Assembly (NCBI RefSeq): GCF_007004765.1
Contig: NZ_VIKR01000001.1
Span: 62,001 to 126,000 of the forward strand
Direction of reading: 5' to 3'
DNA: 64,000 nucleotides
From: Aliikangiella marina
Lineage (GTDB): Bacteria > Pseudomonadota > Gammaproteobacteria > Enterobacterales > Kangiellaceae
Both the position numbers and the translations under genes were made by a program. The notes below the pieces were generated by a model. It saw nothing but the letters and a program-made list of their open reading frames with translations. It had not been told where the DNA came from and made no database searches. Below, in pieces: positions 53,508-62,422 of the stretch (position 1 is the first letter of the stretch; every line of letters begins with the position of its first letter).

Positions 53508-55469
53508 TCAAAGACTGATTTTGAGCCGCTCGAGTGTTTTAAGCAACACACTGCTGTCTCTCTCAAGTTCCAGACCCTCTTGCCAGACTTTAATAGCGAG
53601 CTCTTTTTGGTCATTAACCCACAGTACTTCGCCCAAGTGAGCAGCAATATCCGCACTTGGTGCCATTTTAAAAGCGCGAGTAAGATACTGGATGGCTTCA
53701 GTCATTTTACCTAAACGAAAAGCTATCCAGCCTTTACTATCAATAACCGCTGGATTATTGGGTAAGCCTTGAAAAGCCGCATTAATTAGGCTGTTCGCAT
53801 AGTCCAGTTCGCGATTGAGGTCAGCGAGCGTGTAGCCCAAGGCATTCTGTATATTTAAGTCCTCGGGATACAATTTGTGAAGATGTTTAAATTCATCCAC
53901 CATCTCATCGTAAAGTCCTAAAGGCTCTTTATAGAGAGCACGAGTGTAGAGTAAATCTTTATCATCAGGGGTTTTCTCCAGCGCTTGATTGAGCCATTCA
54001 ACCGCCAGTTGTGAGTGGTTGTGATTGTTGAGAAGTGCTGCAGCCGCAAGATTGAAATCAATTAAACGGTCATTTTCGTCAAAAACATCCCTAGCTTCAG
54101 TGAGTACCGTCATTAATTCATTGGGTTTGTCTTGTAACTCGAAGAGTTCAATTTTTTTCAGTAATAGCACTAAATTTTGCGGATATTCCGTTAGCGCTTC
54201 GCTCAGCTTAGCTTGCGCTTGTTCTCGAGAAAAATATTGCAACAACAAGTCGATTTCAGCATTGATGAGTTTTATTTGATCATTTTCATTGAAGTAGGGG
54301 TTGTTGGCTAAACTGGCAAGGGCTTTTTCAAGTTCACCTTTTTCAGCATATAACTTGGATAAAAAGACCTTTGCATGGGCCTGAAATCTGCCTTCGTTAA
54401 CCATCTCAAAACATTGAATGGCTTGCTCGGTCTCTTCGACTTTCATGGCTGAGTCGCCACAATAAAAAGCGACTTTGTCTAGTCGGTATCCCGATTCTGC
54501 CAGCAGGACAAAATGCGGATAGCCTGACTCCACCTCACCAAGGGCGTAATAGCTGGCGGCCAGGTAAAAACGAGATTCTTGATCATTGGGTTTGTTCATA
54601 AGCCAATCAGTAAAGTGGGCAATACTGGCTTGGTAGTCTTGGAGATCATAAAGCAGTTGACCGAGCATCAAACTGATCTCCGTTGAAGTCGGATTGCGGT
54701 TAAATAAGTCGTTAAGATAATTACGCGCAGCATCATCGCGCCCTAGTTGAACCAGAACGTGGGATTTATTGCGAATTGCTGGGTAAAAAAGTGGATTGAT
54801 TTCAAGTGCGTCCTCGGCGTGACTGAGGGCTTGAGTAAGAATGTTTTCCGGTTGTTTACTTTTTGCCGCCAGGCGCATGAACAGCTTACTGATACCGGTC
54901 GGAATCGCGACTTCTTTTGGCATTTGATTTTGCAATTCTCGCAACAAATTAAAGGCAATTCTCGGCTCCTGAGGAACGATGCTCATTTCAATCAACGAAA
55001 GCTTTTGCTCACTGGTTTCGAGCATCGCCATAAATTTTTTCGCGTTATCCAACGCAGAGACAGCATTTTGCTGGGCAAGCTGAGATTGCAATATCATGGA
55101 TTGTGCGGAAAGATTGTCAGGCTCTTTTTGCAACCACATCAAGGTGGCTTGTTCTAATGCTAATGGGTCCTGGGCTGCTTGCGCGCTTGCGACGCTTTTT
55201 TTTATGAGTTCGATACTTTGTGAAGCATCTGCCGCGTATAGGTAGTAACTGGTGGCGGTTTGGAAATCTTGCTGATGTTCGGCAATATCGGCCGCAATAA
55301 TGGCCTCATAAAGATCTGCTTTTTGACGATTGTCTAAATGACTGATATCGGCGAACTGATACTCATTATGGGGAGTATTGAGGCTATCTTGTTTGGTGGA
55401 TACACAAGCGGCCAACAATCCGCTGACGCTGGCAGCGATGATTAAATTTTTAACTAAATACTTCTTCAT
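53508..55469 (-). CDS. TPR-repeat lipoprotein upstream of lolB
   Basis: A 653-residue lipoprotein: signal and lipobox LLAAC (Cys near 21), then about a dozen TPR units across the length, clearest at the end (DKDLLYTRALYKEPLGLYDEM, GKMTEAIQYLTRAFKMAPS). I start at MKKYLVKNL, which gives a normal signal peptide; the frame extends 26 codons upstream without one. The equivalent gene lies between hemA and lolB in Pseudomonas (PA4667). Probably an envelope scaffold; exact job unknown. Confidence 0.85.
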   Translation of the reverse strand: MKKYLVKNLIIAASVSGLLAACVSTKQDSLNTPHNEYQFADISHLDNRQKADLYEAIIAADIAEHQQDFQTATSYYLYAADASQSIELIKKSVASAQAAQDPLALEQATLMWLQKEPDNLSAQSMILQSQLAQQNAVSALDNAKKFMAMLETSEQKLSLIEMSIVPQEPRIAFNLLRELQNQMPKEVAIPTGISKLFMRLAAKSKQPENILTQALSHAEDALEINPLFYPAIRNKSHVLVQLGRDDAARNYLNDLFNRNPTSTEISLMLGQLLYDLQDYQASIAHFTDWLMNKPNDQESRFYLAASYYALGEVESGYPHFVLLAESGYRLDKVAFYCGDSAMKVEETEQAIQCFEMVNEGRFQAHAKVFLSKLYAEKGELEKALASLANNPYFNENDQIKLINAEIDLLLQYFSREQAQAKLSEALTEYPQNLVLLLKKIELFELQDKPNELMTVLTEARDVFDENDRLIDFNLAAAALLNNHNHSQLAVEWLNQALEKTPDDKDLLYTRALYKEPLGLYDEMVDEFKHLHKLYPEDLNIQNALGYTLADLNRELDYANSLINAAFQGLPNNPAVIDSKGWIAFRLGKMTEAIQYLTRAFKMAPSADIAAHLGEVLWVNDQKELAIKVWQEGLELERDSSVLLKTLERLKISL

Positions 55470-55941
55470 TCTGGCTATTTTGCCTCTTAATACTGCAAGC
55501 TTAGGCTTGTTATTATCATAGTCGATGTCAAAATAAATCATTCTCAATAGAGTCTGATAGTTAATGACTCAGTGAGCAGGTAGACTATTTTAATCCCTTT
55601 GGTTAACGCATTGGTTGTCCGCTTTGAATGCGAGCTTTTGCGGGTTTTCCAAATCATTTCTGGTTTTTGCTGCTTTTCAAATATTTTTGTATTGGCACGT
55701 ACTTTAGTCATTTGTGCGACTGAATGACCTTACTAACGCAATTGTGCTTGATTTTCGCCTATCTCAAAAGACTAATTTGCGAATTAATTGTTAACGTTTA
55801 AGAACCGGTTGTACAAAATATGCACAAGTGCATTCTGCCAGCTGATGTCTCTCGCACGTCTTTGGACAACATAAATCAAAAATAATGCGATTTGTTTATC
55901 GCCTCTGTTATAATCACTCCAATTAAGGGGAACCGAGGTTT
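55470..55941. other. Divergent promoter region before hemA
   Basis: About 470 bases between the TPR lipoprotein and the hemA side. Apart from the -10 box TATAAT at 55909 and AT-rich DNA, no feature is clear. Confidence 0.45.
55909..55914 (+). promoter_or_regulatory. Probable -10 box of the hemA operon
   Basis: A consensus TATAAT. No good -35 at 17 bases is visible (TTGTTT lies at 15). Start would be near 55921, just before AAGGGGA, which could serve a short leader ORF ahead of hemA. Confidence 0.5.
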
Positions 55942-56169
55942 TTGGCTGCGTCAAGCGATAGTCTTACATTAGTCGATAGCGTGAATTGCTTTAGCGATGC
56001 CCAGTATGCAAAATACGCAGCTGGCACAATCAGCACTTCTCTCGACGGCTGGTCGTCTACGTCAATTATGTTACCTATGCGCAACTTCGATAACAATCAA
56101 TATGCCCATTCTGCTGTGACTTCGGCAGAGTTGCAACCTGTTGAATTAGTCTTGGCTTCTCGCCACTAG
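55942..56169 (+). CDS. Possible 75-residue leader ORF before hemA
   Basis: An open frame beginning TTG, with AAGGGGA and GAGG just upstream and a -10 box about 30 bases before it, ending 12 bases before the hemA ATG. The product is Ser/Ala-rich without recognisable domain. It could be a translated leader that couples to hemA, or simply untranslated leader RNA. Confidence 0.3.
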   Translation: MAASSDSLTLVDSVNCFSDAQYAKYAAGTISTSLDGWSSTSIMLPMRNFDNNQYAHSAVTSAELQPVELVLASRH

Positions 56170-56181
56170 CTGTATTTTCCT

Positions 56182-57489
56182 ATGCCTGTCTCGATTTTTG
56201 GAATTAACCATAAAACTGCGCCTGTCGAAATCCGAGAGAAAGTTGCGTTTTCGCCTGAAAGTATTTCAGACAGTCTTAATCGTATGCTCGATGGCGTCGG
56301 CTTAGAAGAGGTTGCGATTATTTCTACCTGTAATCGAATGGAAGTGGTTTATCGAGATAAATCGAGCCAGGGTCAAGCTCCCGACAAAGCGCAAGAAGCT
56401 AGCGAAAATCTAGCGGATAAAATTACCCAGTGGCTGGCCGATGAACATAAAATGTCTGGCGAAACGATAAGCGAATATGCCTATAGCTATTCTGGCGAAG
56501 AAGCCGTTAATCATATTATGCGGGTGGCTTGTGGCTTAGATTCGATGGTACTGGGCGAGCCCCAGATCCTTGGCCAAGTAAAAGATGCTTTTGGGTATGC
56601 TAAAAATGCGGGAACCATTGGCTTAGTGTTAAACAAGCTATTTCAGCAAACCTTCTCGCTTGCTAAGCAAGTGCGTACAGATACTCAGATTGGTGAGAGC
56701 GCTGTATCGGTTGCTTATGCTGCCGTAACTCTTGCGAAACGGATATTCGCCAATTTTGGTCCGGTTAAAGCGCTGTTTATTGGGGCCGGTGAGACGATCG
56801 AGTTAGCAGCTCGTCATTTGTCGCGTCAAGGGGTTGTTCAAATGAGTGTTGCAAATCGCACGGTTGAGCGGGCGCAAAAGCTTGCTGATGAATTTGGGGC
56901 AACAGCGTACGGTCTTTCTTCGTTGCCAGAGCTGGTCGCGAGCGCCGACATTATTATCAGCTCGACCGCAAGTCCTGTGCCAGTAATCGGTAAAGGGTTG
57001 ATGGAAAAGGCGATCAAACAACGTCGCCATCGTCCGGTATTTATGGTGGATTTAGCGGTTCCGCGTGACATTGAACCGGAAGTTAGTGATTTAAATGATG
57101 TCTACCTGTATACCGTGGATGATATGCAGGATGTGATCAAAGAAAATATCAAAGTCCGCGAAGAAGCCGCGCTTGAGGCGCAGGATATTATTGCTGTTCA
57201 CGGACAAAAGTATTTTAACTGGCTGCAATCCTTGTCATCAGTGTCACTAATGAAAGATTTTCGGACTCAATTTGATGACATTAAAAATAGTGAACTAGAG
57301 CGTTCATTGAGTAAACTGAGTGGTAACCAGGAAGCGCAAAAAGTCCTAGAGGAATTTGCCAATCGGCTGACTCAAAAGTTTATGCATTCTCCAAGCAAAA
57401 TGATCCGTCAAGCGGGAGAATCCAATGAACAAAAAGTATTAGAAATTTTGGCTGAGGCTTTTGACCTCAAGAAACAAGATCGTGAATAG
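56182..57489 (+). CDS. hemA: Glutamyl-tRNA reductase
   Basis: A 435-residue enzyme for the first step of C5 haem synthesis, reducing Glu-tRNA to glutamate-1-semialdehyde. Catalytic C50 lies in STCNRMEV; LGEPQILGQVK and the NADPH-binding segment ALFIGAGETIELAARHL follow; a C-terminal helical dimerisation domain completes it. It heads the hemA-prfA-prmC group, as in E. coli and Pseudomonas. Confidence 0.97.
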   Translation: MPVSIFGINHKTAPVEIREKVAFSPESISDSLNRMLDGVGLEEVAIISTCNRMEVVYRDKSSQGQAPDKAQEASENLADKITQWLADEHKMSGETISEYAYSYSGEEAVNHIMRVACGLDSMVLGEPQILGQVKDAFGYAKNAGTIGLVLNKLFQQTFSLAKQVRTDTQIGESAVSVAYAAVTLAKRIFANFGPVKALFIGAGETIELAARHLSRQGVVQMSVANRTVERAQKLADEFGATAYGLSSLPELVASADIIISSTASPVPVIGKGLMEKAIKQRRHRPVFMVDLAVPRDIEPEVSDLNDVYLYTVDDMQDVIKENIKVREEAALEAQDIIAVHGQKYFNWLQSLSSVSLMKDFRTQFDDIKNSELERSLSKLSGNQEAQKVLEEFANRLTQKFMHSPSKMIRQAGESNEQKVLEILAEAFDLKKQDRE

Positions 57490-57525
57490 CGTCTTTAATA
57501 AATTAACAAATGGTTAAAGTTTGAT

Positions 57526-58614
57526 ATGAAAGATTCAATGATTAAAAAGCTGGAAGGTCTGGCTGAACGTCATGAAGAGGTTGGGCATTTACTGGGTGAT
57601 CCAGAGACTATTTCTGACCAGAAAAAATTTAAAGAGCTTTCAAAAGAGTACGCTCAGCTTGAGGAGGTCGTCACCACTTTTGCGCAATATCAACAAGTGC
57701 TGGAAGATATTGAAACTGCCGAAGAAATGTTGAAGGATAGTGATCCTGATATGCGGGAAATGGCAGAAGAGGACTATAAGGAAAGTAAAAAACAAGTCGA
57801 GCCACTAGAAGTTGAACTGCAAAAGTTATTGTTGCCGCGTGACCCGAACGATGACAAGAATATTTTCTTGGAGATTAGAGCGGGCACTGGCGGTGATGAA
57901 GCGGCGATTTTTGTTGGTGATTTGTTTCGTATGTATAGCCGCTTTGCAGAAAAAAATCGCTGGCAGATCGAAGTAATGAATGAAAATGTAAGCGATCAAG
58001 GAGGCTACAAGGAAATTATCTGTAAAATTTCCGGTGACAGTGTTTACTCAAAGTTAAAGTTTGAGTCGGGTGCGCACCGAGTGCAACGAGTACCTGAGAC
58101 AGAGTCACAAGGGCGTATTCATACTTCGGCGTGTACCGTTGCTATTATGCCTGAAGCCGATGAGCTTGATGAAATCGAATTGAATCCTGCTGATTTAAGA
58201 ATTGATACCTTTAGGGCATCAGGTGCCGGTGGTCAGCACGTTAATAAAACCGATTCGGCAATTCGCATTACTCATTTACCGACGGGGACCGTCGTTGAGT
58301 GTCAGGATGCTCGCTCGCAACACAAAAATAAAGCGCAAGCGATGAGTGTGTTGAAGTCTCGATTGTTAGCTGCGCAAGAAGCAGCTGCGCACAGTGAGCA
58401 AGCTGAAGCAAGACGTAATTTAGTGGGGAGTGGTGATCGCTCGGAACGGATTAGGACTTACAATTTCCCACAAGGCCGTATGACTGACCATCGAATAAAC
58501 CTGACGCTGTATAAGCTTGATGAAATTATGCAGGGTGATTTGGCTCAAGTCGTCGAACCGCTAGTCAGTGAATATCAAGCGGATCAGTTAGCGAGTTTAG
58601 CGGATAGCGAGTAG
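57526..58614 (+). CDS. prfA: Peptide chain release factor 1
   Basis: A 362-residue class I release factor reading UAA and UAG. The stop-codon motif PET lies in [10 protein letters not shown]; the GGQ motif is at 235-237, with Q237 the target of PrmC encoded in the same operon. The start is 36 bases after hemA. Confidence 0.97.
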   Translation: MKDSMIKKLEGLAERHEEVGHLLGDPETISDQKKFKELSKEYAQLEEVVTTFAQYQQVLEDIETAEEMLKDSDPDMREMAEEDYKESKKQVEPLEVELQKLLLPRDPNDDKNIFLEIRAGTGGDEAAIFVGDLFRMYSRFAEKNRWQIEVMNENVSDQGGYKEIICKISGDSVYSKLKFESGAHRVQRVPETESQGRIHTSACTVAIMPEADELDEIELNPADLRIDTFRASGAGGQHVNKTDSAIRITHLPTGTVVECQDARSQHKNKAQAMSVLKSRLLAAQEAAAHSEQAEARRNLVGSGDRSERIRTYNFPQGRMTDHRINLTLYKLDEIMQGDLAQVVEPLVSEYQADQLASLADSE

Positions 58615-58623
58615 TTTAAATTA

Positions 58624-59523
58624 ATGGCTATGATCGAAACGATTGTTATCGCTGGAGGCACTCACGGTAATGAACTTACCGGCGTAAACTTGGTGCGTCA
58701 TTGGCGAGATAACCACTATGCCGTGAATCATCAGCCGTTAACCATCGAATTGCTACAAGCTAACCCTGCCGCAATTAATGCGAACAAAAGATACCTTGAA
58801 AAAGACTTAAATCGCTGTTTCAAGTTAAGCGAACTTGCCGATCCGAAAGCCAACAATCAAGAACAACAACTGGCCAAGCAAATTAATCAGCAGCTTGGTC
58901 CAAAGGGTGATGCCCGAGTTGATTTTATTATTGACTTGCATACTAGCACGGCAAACATGCAAACCAATATTGTGTTAATCAAAATGGACGATTTTCACCT
59001 CAAGCTTGCAGCTTATCTAAAACAACAATTGGCTAATGTCGTGATTACCTCAGAATCTCGATTAATGGATGACCACCACTTTCTGTGTTCTATTGCTGAT
59101 AAAGGTATCGTGGTTGAAGTGGGACCTATCCCGCAGGGCGCGATCGAATATGACGCCTATCAAAAAACTGAATCGGCGGTCAAAAAAGCCATCGAATTTG
59201 CCGATCGCTATAATCGCCAACAGTTACCTGATTTAGGTGAGTCGCTCGAGGTAATGAGCTACTTTTCAAAAGTCTATTTTCCGACAACTCAAAATGACGA
59301 AATTAATGCTGCTGTGCATCCCGATTTAATTCACCAAGACTACTCCCAAATTACAACTGGAACGCCAATTTTTAAATCATTTGATGGTGAGGATATTTAC
59401 TATCAAGGTGAAAATGCGCATATTGCCTTTGTGAATGAAGCGGCGTATTACGATCAAAAAATTGCCTTGTGTTTGTGCAATCCAATTCGTTATTGTCTGA
59501 CAAGCTTAAAACCGTTGGGCTAG
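58624..59523 (+). CDS. Aspartoacylase-like zinc hydrolase
   Basis: A 299-residue M14-like enzyme of the AstE/AspA family, which removes acyl groups from N-acyl amino acids. Zinc ligands in GGTHGNE, the signature KRYLEKDLNRCF (with the ARYxxxDLNR-type substrate arginines) and DLHTS are visible; EVGPI carries the catalytic Glu. This resembles aspartoacylase (N-acetylaspartate to aspartate and acetate). It starts nine bases after prfA and overlaps the usual upstream frame of prmC, so it is a lineage insertion into the conserved prfA-prmC pair. Confidence 0.85.
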   Translation: MAMIETIVIAGGTHGNELTGVNLVRHWRDNHYAVNHQPLTIELLQANPAAINANKRYLEKDLNRCFKLSELADPKANNQEQQLAKQINQQLGPKGDARVDFIIDLHTSTANMQTNIVLIKMDDFHLKLAAYLKQQLANVVITSESRLMDDHHFLCSIADKGIVVEVGPIPQGAIEYDAYQKTESAVKKAIEFADRYNRQQLPDLGESLEVMSYFSKVYFPTTQNDEINAAVHPDLIHQDYSQITTGTPIFKSFDGEDIYYQGENAHIAFVNEAAYYDQKIALCLCNPIRYCLTSLKPLG

Positions 59524-59528
59524 GTCAG

Positions 59529-60362
59529 ATGAGAGTTGATCAAGCGATTCAGCAAGCTGTAACCAAAATTAACAGTGAGTCTGCTCGTCTGGACAGTGAA
59601 GTACTACTTGCTTTTATTTTAGAGAGAAATAAGACTTGGTTAAAAACTTGGCCAGACTATCAATTATCAACGGTTGAACAAGACGGTTTTGCGCAACTGG
59701 TTGAACGTCGAGCAAATGGCGAACCTGTCGCTTATTTAACCGGACAGAGAGATTTTTGGACACTTGATTTAGCAACCAATAACTCGACCTTGATCCCCAG
59801 ACCAGAAACCGAATTGTTGGTCGAACAGGCGCTTCAATTTCTTGAAGATCAACCAGTCGCGAAAGTTTTAGATTTAGGAACAGGAACTGGCGCGATTGCT
59901 TTAGCAATCGCTTCTGAACGACCGCATGACCGTGTGATTGGTGCGGACTTTAACGCGTCGGCGGTTGAATTAGCGGTGAACAATTCACAGCGGAACAAGC
60001 TTTCAAATGCGGAATTTGTGTGTAGCGATTGGTTCACTGAAATTCCCCAAATGAAGTTTGACTTAATTGTTTCCAATCCACCTTATGTTGCAGCGGGCGA
60101 TCCGCATCTTCAACAGGGTGATTTAGTTTTTGAGCCTGATTCAGCGCTGATTGCTGGTGATAATGGTTTTGCCGATATTGAGCATATTATTGACTTAGCA
60201 CGACAGTTTTTAACTAATGGTGGCGCATTGATGTTTGAGCATGGCTATCAGCAGGCGAACAGAGTAACAGAACTGTTTGTCAAAAACGGCTATAGTCAAA
60301 TAGAAACTATCAAAGACCTCAGCGGTCTTGACCGGGTTACTCAAGGAATATGGCGAGATTAA
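59529..60362 (+). CDS. prmC: Release factor glutamine methyltransferase
   Basis: A 277-residue SAM-dependent methyltransferase that methylates the GGQ glutamine of release factors. SAM motif LDLGTGTGAIALA, catalytic NPPY in VSNPPYVA. Start at MRVDQAIQQ, five bases after the upstream stop; the frame extends 20 codons back into the aspartoacylase gene. Confidence 0.95.
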   Translation: MRVDQAIQQAVTKINSESARLDSEVLLAFILERNKTWLKTWPDYQLSTVEQDGFAQLVERRANGEPVAYLTGQRDFWTLDLATNNSTLIPRPETELLVEQALQFLEDQPVAKVLDLGTGTGAIALAIASERPHDRVIGADFNASAVELAVNNSQRNKLSNAEFVCSDWFTEIPQMKFDLIVSNPPYVAAGDPHLQQGDLVFEPDSALIAGDNGFADIEHIIDLARQFLTNGGALMFEHGYQQANRVTELFVKNGYSQIETIKDLSGLDRVTQGIWRD

Positions 60363-60364
60363 CC

Positions 60365-61117
60365 ATGTTATCTGATGAGCAATTATTGCAATACAGTCGA
60401 CAAATCATGCTACCCCAAATCGATATTGAGGGGCAAAACAAGTTACTCAATGCACGAGTATTAGTGCTTGGTTTAGGTGGCTTGGGATCGCCGGTTGCGA
60501 TGTATCTGGCGACAGCCGGGGTTGGCTCGTTAACTTTGGTTGATGATGACCAAGTTGATTTAACTAATTTGCAGCGCCAAGTTATCCATCGAATCGACTC
60601 TATCGAAAAACCAAAAGTCGACTCAGCAGCAGAAACCCTAAAAGCGCTCGCGCCTACTTGTCGATTGCAATGCTTTAACGAAAGGATGGCTGAGTCTGAT
60701 TTAAGCAAGCTGGTCAGTCAGGTGGATTTAGTCGTTGATTGCTGTGACAACTTTGAAACTCGCTTTATGATTAACCGAGTGTGTTTTTCAAATAAGACGC
60801 CACTAGTGTCGGGAGCAGCAATCCGATGGGAAGGCCAGGTTTCGACTTTTACCATGCAAGCCAATACACCTTGCTATCGATGTGTCTACGAAGAAGATGT
60901 ACATAGCGATCAATCCTGTGCCCACAATGGAGTAGTCGCGCCGTTGGTTGGTGTGATTGGCTCAATGCAAGCATTGGAAGCAGTTAAAGTGATAACAGGG
61001 GCTGGTGAGCCCGCTTCAGGAAAGCTCCTGTTATTCGATGGCTTAAGTATGGAATGGCGGACGATTAAGTTTAAGCCGCGCAAAGGTTGTCCGGTTTGCG
61101 GTGATCATTTACGGTGA
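60365..61117 (+). CDS. moeB: Molybdopterin-synthase adenylyltransferase MoeB (ThiF/HesA family)
   Basis: A 250-residue E1-like enzyme that adenylates the C-terminus of a sulfur carrier such as MoaD or ThiS. ATP loop LGLGGLGSP, YSRQIMLPQ near the N-terminus, and zinc cysteines CYRC and CPVC. No rhodanese domain. The ATG is two bases after prmC; an ATG five codons earlier would overlap it and sits closer to AAGGA. The position after prmC matches Pseudomonas. No other molybdopterin gene is near, so a thiamine or general role is possible. Confidence 0.9.
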   Translation: MLSDEQLLQYSRQIMLPQIDIEGQNKLLNARVLVLGLGGLGSPVAMYLATAGVGSLTLVDDDQVDLTNLQRQVIHRIDSIEKPKVDSAAETLKALAPTCRLQCFNERMAESDLSKLVSQVDLVVDCCDNFETRFMINRVCFSNKTPLVSGAAIRWEGQVSTFTMQANTPCYRCVYEEDVHSDQSCAHNGVVAPLVGVIGSMQALEAVKVITGAGEPASGKLLLFDGLSMEWRTIKFKPRKGCPVCGDHLR

Positions 61118-61155
61118 TCTATCGTGCTTGTTCAATACTCTTTAAGCGAAAGTGA

Positions 61156-62199
61156 TTAATCGACCTCCGCAGTGAAAACACTCGCACATTGATTCGCTGG
61201 TTCAAAAACAAATTCAGGTTGTTGCACTTTTTGCGGGTTGCGTAGTTCGACCCAATCACCGACACGAATATTTTCTTCTGACAGATTAATCGGGTAGGCA
61301 ATCGCCTTGTTATGCATTGTCTTAATAATTTTTAGTTGTCCTGCAGGTATATCCGCAACACCATTTTTTTTATGATTGTACAAGAGGTTGACTACTCGCC
61401 CTTGGACAAATGGCGCATGCTCACTTTGCAAATAAATACTTTGACCGTACTTTCTTGTTACGCTTCCCAACGTTGATTCCTGACTTAATCGATCAATCGC
61501 TTTTAGGAGTAAAAAGTTGGTTGCCGCGAGAAAGGTTTGCCCTGGTGTTGTGCTTAAATAACGTTTGCTTTGTTGGTTATTATTGAAAGCTGCCGTTGTC
61601 GGTTGTGGTATGGCATTTAGGTCGCAATTCGATAAAACAATTTCAACAGAATCCATCCAGGGCTTGAGCGGACGTTTCCCCCCTGTTAATTTTAAACTGG
61701 CTTTGATGTAGGTTTTCCCCGGGGTTTGTAGCCATCTATCTGTATCATCGTGTAGCGCTTGCCACCAGGTATCATCGGGAGCGTATTTAAAGGGTAATTT
61801 ATAGCTATCGATAGTGAGTTGAATATTAAAGTCTTCTTCGCTTGCCACTGCTTCGAATAGCCGACTCGCTTCAAAAGTATCCACTAAGATATTTTGTACT
61901 TCTGCAGGCATATTCCCATGCAGGTAATATTGCGAGTCTTCTTCACGATGTTCGATAGGCATGCCGGTGAAGTTTTTAATTGGTGCAAACTTAACTTTAT
62001 ATTTGGGCGATAAGGTGCTCGGCCAAACCAGGTGGGTAAACTGAGTGGCATTTTGATATTCAAAGTATCTTTGATTATCCGTGGCTTTTGATGGTGCTGA
62101 GCTAGCCACAGCAATGATGAAAGCTAACAGTGGATAAAGCCAGCAATGTTTGCGGAAAGCAAAAAACGTATCTTGAGAGATCATGTTTTGATTGTTCAT
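61156..62199 (-). CDS. Exported protein of unknown function
   Basis: A 347-residue protein with an N-terminal hydrophobic segment after a basic start and a likely cleavage near KATD. The segment YKVKFAPIKNFTGMPIEHR is followed by NILVDTFEASRLFEAV, which resembles the alpha/beta start of CsgG- or FlgT-like envelope proteins that respond to 'FEN' motifs; this is only a resemblance. The end contains GDWVELRNP, like SH3-type beta strands. It converges on moeB. Confidence 0.65.
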   Translation of the reverse strand: MNNQNMISQDTFFAFRKHCWLYPLLAFIIAVASSAPSKATDNQRYFEYQNATQFTHLVWPSTLSPKYKVKFAPIKNFTGMPIEHREEDSQYYLHGNMPAEVQNILVDTFEASRLFEAVASEEDFNIQLTIDSYKLPFKYAPDDTWWQALHDDTDRWLQTPGKTYIKASLKLTGGKRPLKPWMDSVEIVLSNCDLNAIPQPTTAAFNNNQQSKRYLSTTPGQTFLAATNFLLLKAIDRLSQESTLGSVTRKYGQSIYLQSEHAPFVQGRVVNLLYNHKKNGVADIPAGQLKIIKTMHNKAIAYPINLSEENIRVGDWVELRNPQKVQQPEFVFEPANQCASVFTAEVD

Positions 62200-62422
62200 A
62201 ATTTCTACCAGTAAAGCGCCTTTTGACCGCTTATTTTAAGGCTGAGAATACACTATAGTTCCTTATCGGCTCTGAAATAGTCGAACTTTAATCTAAAACG
62301 AAAAAATACGTTTTAATGGAGGAAATACGAATCCTTGATAGTTTTAATTTCGACAAGATGAAGCGAGTAATAGGGGGGGCGACAGGCTTAGCAACCGCAA
62401 CCGCGCGAGCAAGCGATTACCG

